Shown piece after piece: positions 1 to 4,512 of a DNA stretch of 6,486 nt. The translations under genes were made by a program, and so were the position numbers. Within the stretch, counting starts at the first letter, position 1; every line of letters begins with the position of its first letter. The stretch is taken from NCBI GenBank assembly GCA_003142495.1, contig PLMM01000289.1:1-6486 (forward strand), read 5' to 3'. This DNA is from Gemmatimonadota bacterium. GTDB lineage: Bacteria > Gemmatimonadota > Gemmatimonadetes > Gemmatimonadales > Gemmatimonadaceae. The notes beneath the pieces are model-generated. The model was not told where the DNA came from. It saw only the letters and a list, made by a program, of their open reading frames with translations, and did not search any database.

Positions 1-1082
1 TCGCCAGCCTTTTGCGAACCCGCACCCGCGGCACCGCCAGCGCTCGGCGCTTCCTCCTGTGCACGAGGATCGTTGCCCGCCGCAGTGCTCTGTGCCGCTT
101 CGGCCTTCTCCGACCCGACACTCCCCGCTGCCCCAGCCGCTCCTCCCGTCGCCGTCGCTCCCTGCGCCGCTGATCGAGGCGCGATCGACGCGATCGCTCG
201 CTGCTTCAGTCCACATCCCGGCGGATTCGCCGACCCGCGCGCCGCAGCGAGCGTGAGCGGTGCCATCGCCTGCATCTCGACACCCGGCACGCGCAGCTTC
301 GCATCGAGCTGGCTCCCTGGGTATTTCGCCGTGATCGTCGCCGCTTCGCCGACGGTTCCCGTCTGACACGCGCACGCGGAGAAGATACTCGCGCCGTCCT
401 GTTTGCCGACGACGTCGACGCCGTTCGCCGTCGTTGCGCTCATGTCGAAGTCGGCGATCGACACGCGCTGTCCCGCCGGTCCGCGCGGCGTGTCCTTTCC
501 CGTCGAGTCACGAATCGTGAGGGACACTGCCGAGCATCCGCCGATCGCCAATGCGCTCACCGTCGGCTGCACCGTCACGAGCCACGCGCCACTCGTGCTC
601 GACCCCGACGCATCGCATCCAGGCGCATTGCCGCTGCTCGCGCCCGCGACGATCGGCACCGACGTCGTTGTCGTGAAGGCCACCCCGGGCACGCGCACCT
701 TTGGCGCGATCCATCTGCTCGGATACGTCGCCGCCACCGTCGCCACCGTTCCCGCCGGTGCCTTCGGACACGCGCACACCGAGAAGCTGCTCGCGCCATC
801 GTACTTCCCCACAGCCGAGCGCGCAGACGGTGCGCTCACGCTGAAATCAAAATCCGACATCGACACGAGCTGTCCATTCGGTCCGCGCGGCCACTCGCTC
901 TTCGCGCTCTTCAGATCGAGCGCGACCGCGCTGCATTCACCGACTGCGAGCGCCTTGCGAGTCATCGAGAGGGTGGCGATCCACGGGCCCCGCTCCTGCG
1001 CGCTCGCGTGTGAGAGGACGACCAGCTGCGGGATCAACGGCAGCAGCGCGAGCATCGGGCGCATTGGGCGCATTGGGCGCAT
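1..1082 (-). CDS. Secreted protein with two tandem Cys-containing Ig-like domains (3' end outside window)
   Basis: This reading frame is open from ATG 1082 to the left edge, giving 360 codons with no stop, so the C terminus is missing. Residues 1-29 form a Sec signal peptide: a basic start with three MRP repeats, a hydrophobic core (LALLPLIPQLVVL) and a probable cut after ASA. Two homologous domains follow, at about residues 34-157 and 167-291. Each has a GxC motif, a DFDxS motif, a VGKxDG motif, a CAC motif, a Y-P pair, a RVPGV motif and a final PGC. Cysteines are 50/103/105/156 and 183/237/239/290. Residues 292-360 are Ala/Gly/Ser-rich and look disordered. A good ribosome site supports the start. 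The same domain occurs once in the upstream gene, 26 bp away, so the two genes are probably co-transcribed and partly paralogous. The fold resembles bacterial Ig-like (Big_2) domains; function is unknown, with a surface or periplasmic structural role inferred. Confidence 0.85.
   Translation of the reverse strand, partial: MRPMRPMRPMLALLPLIPQLVVLSHASAQERGPWIATLSMTRKALAVGECSAVALDLKSAKSEWPRGPNGQLVSMSDFDFSVSAPSARSAVGKYDGASSFSVCACPKAPAGTVATVAATYPSRWIAPKVRVPGVAFTTTTSVPIVAGASSGNAPGCDASGSSTSGAWLVTVQPTVSALAIGGCSAVSLTIRDSTGKDTPRGPAGQRVSIADFDMSATTANGVDVVGKQDGASIFSACACQTGTVGEAATITAKYPGSQLDAKLRVPGVEMQAMAPLTLAAARGSANPPGCGLKQRAIASIAPRSAAQGATATGGAAGAAGSVGSEKAEAAQSTAAGNDPRAQEEAPSAGGAAGAGSQKAG
1055..1082 (-). 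repeat. 9-bp tandem repeat carrying repeated start codons
   Basis: The 5' end of the gene consists of ATGCGCCCA, ATGCGCCCA, ATGCGCCCG and then ATG. It encodes three MRP units at the front of the signal peptide. Copy changes would keep the frame and only alter the length of the basic n-region, so start sites at 1073, 1064 and 1055 are all usable in principle. Confidence 0.8.
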
Positions 1083-1088
1083 ACGTCT

Positions 1089-1094
1089 TCCTCT
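1089..1094 (-). promoter_or_regulatory. Ribosome binding site of the double Cys-domain gene
   Basis: AGAGGA lies with its core AGGA six bases before the ATG at 1082. It sits in the 26-bp gap after the upstream stop codon and favours the first of four in-frame ATG codons (1082, 1073, 1064, 1055). Confidence 0.6.
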
Positions 1095-1108
1095 CTCGCC
1101 GATGTTAC

Positions 1109-3352
1109 CTACGGCATCCGCTCGACTTTGAGATACAGGATGTACATCCCCTGCAGATCATCGGCGGGACTCTCGAAGAGCTGCACAGCGATCGTTCCCG
1201 GCGGCGGCGCCGGCAGCACCACCGGTGGTGCGCCATAAATAGCGAAGACTCCCGGAGCAACGGTGGCCGGATTGTACGTCGCCAGCTTCGCGAGCGTCGC
1301 CTCCAGGATCTCGCGCGTGATCACGATCGCTCGGCGCGGCAGCACGGGGCCCGATGCGATGCCGCCCGTTCCGCCCACTCCGTGCATCCCGACGCCGATG
1401 GGCCGGTCATAGGACCCCGCCGTCAGCGCCGCGATCGGACCAAAGCCGATCATCGCGAGCTCGAAGATCCCGCCCGCAGTCATGTGCAATCCGAATGATG
1501 TCTCGAGCGTTCCGGACGGAGTGATCAGCCCGAGCTGTGTTCCCGCGACCGCCTGCTGCACAGCCGGATCACTCCAGATCTGAATGACGTTCGACTGCTC
1601 GCTCTGATGCCACTTGTTGAAGCCGTCGGGAATTCCGTCGAACTCCCAGAGCGTAGGAAGGATCACGACGGCGTCCTTCGCATTCGTCAGCGCACCCTGC
1701 CACACCAAGAACGGAAACGTGTTGTTGGTCGGCGCAACGCCGTACGTCTGTGATGGATCGGCCACCGCCGGAAAGACATCGTACTGCGCAAGCCCGCCGT
1801 CCTGCGTGGCGGTGCCACCTTGAATGCGCGAGTTCTTGACCGCGGCATCGGAACCTGTGAGGCGATTCGATATCTGTCCTACACCGGCCAGGAGCCGCTC
1901 GCCGAAATCGAGCCCGTCGTATCCGCGCTCCCCGATGACGTTCGTGCGGCGGAGATCCTGATCAACGAGCTGGCTCGTCGTGCGGTCATAGTGAAAGGTC
2001 ATGAAGCCGCCGTACACCTCGTCTCCATGCCCATCGCGCGAGAGGAAATCATCCTTCGTCTGATGTAGCACGCGGAAGCCGGTTGCGATCACGCGATAGT
2101 TGGTCGTTGCCGCAGGGGCCGTATTCGTCGGCACCGTCGTCTGCCCGCCGCCGGGCGGATACGCTGTTCCCGACGGTGGCGACGGGCCCGTGACGACACT
2201 CGCCGTGACCTGTAGCTGCGTCTTTGAGAACGCGCTCGCGGGCGTGCTCACAGGACCGGGCATGTAGTAGCTGCCGACGCTCCACGACTGCGCGCCCATC
2301 GGCACGTTATTGACCACCTGCGCCGTTCCCGCCGACACGGTCACGCCGGTATTCGGCAGCCCCGCGCCCCACACTTGATAGTACGCGACACCGGGAACGG
2401 GATCCCACGTGAGCACCACCATCGCAGGGCCGGCCTGCACCGCGGTGAAACGTGCCGGATTCACCGGGACGATCGCTGCCTGTGAAGGATCCCGCCCAGC
2501 AGGCGGCGCCAATGCTACTGGGCCACCGACAATTGGCACTCCCGTTCGCACGACCGTCGATGGCAGCGCCGCCACAGTTGCGGGCGGCGTGACGGCTGCC
2601 GGAGTTCCGGTTGCCGGAGTTACAGCCGTCGGCGTTCCCGTTGACGGTGTGCCCGTCGCCGGCGTCGCCGTCGTCGGCGTGCCCGTCGACGCCGGAGGCG
2701 TCTGCAGCGGGTTGTGTCCGCCGCTCACCACCGTGGGCGGCGCACCCCCTCCGGGAACCGAGATCGCGACCGTCGTCGTCACCAGCACGTTGTCGCATCC
2801 CACCGGACTGTTCGTTCCGTGCGCCGGCGTCACCGGCAGCTCGATGTACGACTGGAACGCGAGCCCCGGCACCTTCGACTTGTCGGGCAACGATACCGCC
2901 GGGTACGTCGCCATCACGTGGATTGTCGATCCCACCGCTGCCGCCGGACACGCACACACCGCCCACGAATTCGGACCATCGTACTTCCCCACCGCCGCAT
3001 TCCCCGACGCGGTCCAATCGAAATCCGCGATCGTCACGCGCCCGCCACTCGGGTTGCGCGGGATGTCTTTCCCTGACGCATCGAGCAAGTCGATATACAA
3101 CGGCAGGCACTGCCCGATCGCCACATAGTTAGTAGCAGGATGCAACGACACCTGCCACGGCACCTGCATCCCGCCACCCACGATCTGCAGATTCGTGCGC
3201 GGCCGTGTCGTCGGAAGCACGACGTTAGGTCCGACGCCCTGCGCGCGCGCCGGCGCGACGCACAACACAAGCGACACAGCCGCAAGTAGCATCGCCATGC
3301 GCGCGATGTTGCGCACCGCGTTGCGCACCGAGCGCGAACCCATGTTCGTCAT
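1109..3352 (-). CDS. Secreted multidomain protein: Cys Ig-like domain, Thr/Pro linker, FN3-like domain, unknown C-terminal domain
   Basis: This is a complete 747-residue ORF. Residues 1-37 are a Sec signal peptide (hydrophobic core around 19-33, probable cut after ARA at 35-37). Residues 64-188 are one copy of the Cys-containing Ig-like domain, with Cys82, Cys133, Cys135 and Cys186, and with GKDIPR, IADFD and VGKYDG motifs. Residues 218-262 are a Thr/Pro/Ala linker built on TPATGTP-like units. Residues 297-386 look like a fibronectin type III fold: a V-x-L-T-W strand, then Y-Y-x-V-W. A Pro/Gly/Thr linker follows at 387-415. Residues 416-747 form a large globular region that I do not recognise; it starts with YRVIATGFRV and has an acidic DGHGDEVY loop at 440-447. 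Cys31 is not in a lipobox, because the preceding residue is Leu. The ATG abuts the TAG of the upstream ORF, implying translational coupling. A surface-exposed adhesion or scaffold role is inferred, not shown. Confidence 0.88.
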   Translation of the reverse strand: MTNMGSRSVRNAVRNIARMAMLLAAVSLVLCVAPARAQGVGPNVVLPTTRPRTNLQIVGGGMQVPWQVSLHPATNYVAIGQCLPLYIDLLDASGKDIPRNPSGGRVTIADFDWTASGNAAVGKYDGPNSWAVCACPAAAVGSTIHVMATYPAVSLPDKSKVPGLAFQSYIELPVTPAHGTNSPVGCDNVLVTTTVAISVPGGGAPPTVVSGGHNPLQTPPASTGTPTTATPATGTPSTGTPTAVTPATGTPAAVTPPATVAALPSTVVRTGVPIVGGPVALAPPAGRDPSQAAIVPVNPARFTAVQAGPAMVVLTWDPVPGVAYYQVWGAGLPNTGVTVSAGTAQVVNNVPMGAQSWSVGSYYMPGPVSTPASAFSKTQLQVTASVVTGPSPPSGTAYPPGGGQTTVPTNTAPAATTNYRVIATGFRVLHQTKDDFLSRDGHGDEVYGGFMTFHYDRTTSQLVDQDLRRTNVIGERGYDGLDFGERLLAGVGQISNRLTGSDAAVKNSRIQGGTATQDGGLAQYDVFPAVADPSQTYGVAPTNNTFPFLVWQGALTNAKDAVVILPTLWEFDGIPDGFNKWHQSEQSNVIQIWSDPAVQQAVAGTQLGLITPSGTLETSFGLHMTAGGIFELAMIGFGPIAALTAGSYDRPIGVGMHGVGGTGGIASGPVLPRRAIVITREILEATLAKLATYNPATVAPGVFAIYGAPPVVLPAPPPGTIAVQLFESPADDLQGMYILYLKVERMP
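2567..2700 (-). repeat. Degenerate Thr/Pro-Ala-Gly linker repeat
   Basis: This stretch encodes about 45 residues made of short units such as GTPTTATPATGTP and PAAVTPPAT. On the DNA it is a run of related 12- to 18-base units rich in GCCGGCGT (plus-strand sense). It separates the Cys Ig-like domain from the FN3-like domain and is probably an extended, flexible linker. Thr/Pro linkers of this kind are common in exported modular proteins. Confidence 0.7.
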
Positions 3353-3862
3353 CTACTTCACCTTCACGATCTCGACGCGCTGCTCCTTGTCCTTCCCGAT
3401 CTTCCCCGGTAGCACCTCTTCACCCAGCTGCCCGCCCGCCTGCAGCGACGATATGACCACCGTCGTGCGTTGCGCGCCGAGCGACGCGATCTCCTGGTCC
3501 GAATATTTCTTGTCCATGTAGACGTCGACGCGATAGCTGCCGCCCGCCGCCTTCATCGCCTGCCCCGCGCTCAACATCAGATCCATGAATCCCTGCGTCG
3601 CGGGAGCCGACACGCTCGGATTCCCATGCACCCAGTCGATTTTCTTGATGACGAGCTTTCCCTTCTTGATCTCATCCGCGACGGTGCCCGAGAGCTTCAT
3701 CTGCTCGCCCGACGCCTCGGTGGTGATCTCGCCGCCACCCGTGCCGCCGGTCGCGATTGACGCAGCCTTCATCTGCTCAGTCGCCCCCTGCATCCCCGCC
3801 AACCCCTGCGCCGTCGCAGTCATCCCCGCCGCGCCACCGGGCATCCCCGGCATCCCCGGCAT
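3353..3862 (-). CDS. OmpA-like domain protein; probable C-terminal half of the upstream ORF
   Basis: These 169 codons end in TAG directly before the next gene. Residues 1-45 are Gly/Met/Pro/Thr-rich, opening with three MPG units. Residues 60-169 look like an OmpA-like (peptidoglycan-binding) fold: strand LVIKKIDW, helix about 86-107, strand SYRVDVYMD, helix 121-143, last strand RVEIVKV. Aligned by eye with E. coli OmpA, Asp117 and Arg132 fall 15 residues apart, the spacing of the two residues that hold diaminopimelate there (Asp271, Arg286). There is no signal peptide, which is wrong for an OmpA-like protein on its own. The Gly-rich tract continues from the upstream ORF, in the same frame, across one TAG and one GGG codon. 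I think both ORFs are one 328-codon gene broken by the stop, or a coupled pair. The OmpA assignment is by fold pattern only. Confidence 0.7.
   Translation of the reverse strand: MPGMPGMPGGAAGMTATAQGLAGMQGATEQMKAASIATGGTGGGEITTEASGEQMKLSGTVADEIKKGKLVIKKIDWVHGNPSVSAPATQGFMDLMLSAGQAMKAAGGSYRVDVYMDKKYSDQEIASLGAQRTTVVISSLQAGGQLGEEVLPGKIGKDKEQRVEIVKVK
3359..3364 (-). promoter_or_regulatory. Ribosome binding site of the 747-residue protein gene
   Basis: AAGGTG lies six bases before the ATG at 3352, inside the last codons of the upstream OmpA-like ORF. Together with the zero-base TAG/ATG junction it suggests that ribosomes ending the upstream ORF re-initiate here. Confidence 0.45.
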
Positions 3863-3865
3863 CCC
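3843..3865 (-). repeat. Tandem GGGATGCCG repeat (Gly-Met-Pro units)
   Basis: Two full copies and one partial copy of the 9-base unit GGGATGCCG encode GMP-GMP-GMP immediately after the in-frame TAG. Each copy carries an in-frame ATG (3862, 3853, 3844), so the apparent start at 3862 is a product of the repeat and is not backed by a distinct ribosome site. Confidence 0.75.
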
Positions 3866-3868
3866 CTA
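3866..3868 (-). other. In-frame TAG dividing the OmpA-like coding region
   Basis: Reading on the minus strand the codons are GGG-GCG-TAG-GGG-ATG-CCG. The frame is open on both sides, and the Gly/Pro/Met-rich composition is the same before and after. The adjacent repeat units are 9 bases long, so a change in repeat number would not shift the frame or create this stop; a point substitution, a base-call error, a real gene boundary or read-through are the options. Confidence 0.75.
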
Positions 3869-4339
3869 CGCCCCGCCAGCCGCCGGTTTCCCCGCAATCG
3901 CTCCCGCGCCAAGCGACCCCGCCGCACCCACCGCCGCGTTGGCCAGCACTCCCTTCCCGCCCATTCCCCCCACGCCCCCGAGTCCCGCGCCGCCCATCCC
4001 CGGAATGCACGACTGCGCGTTCGCCACCCCCGAGCTTATTGACGTCTTGTTCTTCGCCGCCTCAGCCGCGCCCATCATGTACTGTCCGCCGGGAAGCGCC
4101 TGGCACACCGCCGCCTTCGTGATGTTCTGGACCGTCTTGTTGTGCGCGACGCTCTTCAGCTTCCCGAACATGCCGCCCTTCTTGTGAACCGATGTGTCGA
4201 CCGGTGCCGCCGAGACCGCGATCGATCCGTCCGACTTCCCCTTCGTCAGGCTGTCCGCCGCCTGCGCTCGCGCCGACACCGCGATGAACTGTCCGACCGC
4301 CGCGAACGCGACCACAACGACACGAGAGTGGCTCTTCAT
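3866..4339 (-). CDS. Secreted Gly-rich protein; probable N-terminal half of an OmpA-like envelope protein
   Basis: These 157 codons start at an ATG with a strong ribosome site. Residues 1-25 are a Sec signal peptide (basic start, core VVVVAFAAV, probable cut after ARA at 23-25). Residues 51-111 form a short conserved-looking segment with a basic MFGKLKSVAHNKTVQ stretch and two cysteines (79 and 111), which could pair in the periplasm. Residues 113-157 are Gly/Ala/Met low-complexity sequence ending at TAG. The next ORF continues the same composition in the same frame and supplies an OmpA-like domain without its own signal peptide, so this piece is best read as the export and linker half of one protein. 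It is the first gene of the minus-strand operon. I do not recognise the N-terminal segment as a named family. Confidence 0.75.
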   Translation of the reverse strand: MKSHSRVVVVAFAAVGQFIAVSARAQAADSLTKGKSDGSIAVSAAPVDTSVHKKGGMFGKLKSVAHNKTVQNITKAAVCQALPGGQYMMGAAEAAKNKTSISSGVANAQSCIPGMGGAGLGGVGGMGGKGVLANAAVGAAGSLGAGAIAGKPAAGGA

Positions 4340-4512
4340 CGGACTGCTCCTCAGCTGGAGTGGCGTGCGAGCGGGGAGCGCGCTGCGTGCGACGCAGCGG
4401 GCCTCCCCTATCTATGCCCGCAGGACAGAGAAACGACCGAATCGGCCAGGATTCTCACTGGGCCCTCGAAAGAACATTTGCGCTCCGGCGCGGCGTCGAG
4501 CACGTTGAGCGC
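4340..4512. promoter_or_regulatory. Divergent intergenic region, presumed promoters for both units
   Basis: This 173-base gap separates two divergent transcription units, so it should hold a promoter for each. It includes an AT-richer patch unlike the coding DNA around it. For the minus-strand operon a weak -10 candidate is TAGATA (4414-4409), about 70 bases before the ATG, with only a poor -35 (TCGTTT, 4436-4431). No convincing promoter was found for the plus-strand gene, and no hairpin or operator-like palindrome was seen. The region assignment is from layout; the boxes are tentative. Confidence 0.4.
4347..4352 (-). promoter_or_regulatory. Ribosome binding site of the first operon gene
   Basis: GAGGAG ends seven bases before the ATG at 4339. 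It is the best Shine-Dalgarno match in the window and fixes this start. Confidence 0.7.

Noticed and set aside
1083..1108. Terminator between the last two minus-strand genes
   Set aside because: The 26-bp gap has no hairpin or T-run and is occupied by a ribosome site, so the genes are likely co-transcribed.
403..1131. 242-codon plus-strand ORF opposite the double Cys-domain gene
   Set aside because: The minus frame has a signal peptide and two homologous domains and stays open to the window edge, whereas this ORF has no ribosome site or recognisable domain.
1820..2068. 82-codon plus-strand ORF with a fairly balanced composition
   Set aside because: It looks protein-like by eye, but it lies wholly inside the C-terminal domain of the 747-residue gene, has no Shine-Dalgarno site and no recognised motif.
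2567..2700. Possible CRISPR or satellite array
   Set aside because: The repeats are short, degenerate, in frame and encode a Thr/Pro linker; there are no unique spacers.
2409..3128. 239-codon plus-strand ORF opposite the 747-residue gene
   Set aside because: Its repetitive Val/Gly/Ala/Pro content mirrors the Thr/Pro linker of the minus-strand protein, and the minus frame has clear domains.
3260..3262. Cys31 of the 747-residue protein as a lipoprotein cysteine
   Set aside because: The preceding residues are Leu-Val-Leu; a lipobox needs Gly, Ala or Ser before the Cys. The ARA site just after it fits ordinary signal peptidase cleavage.
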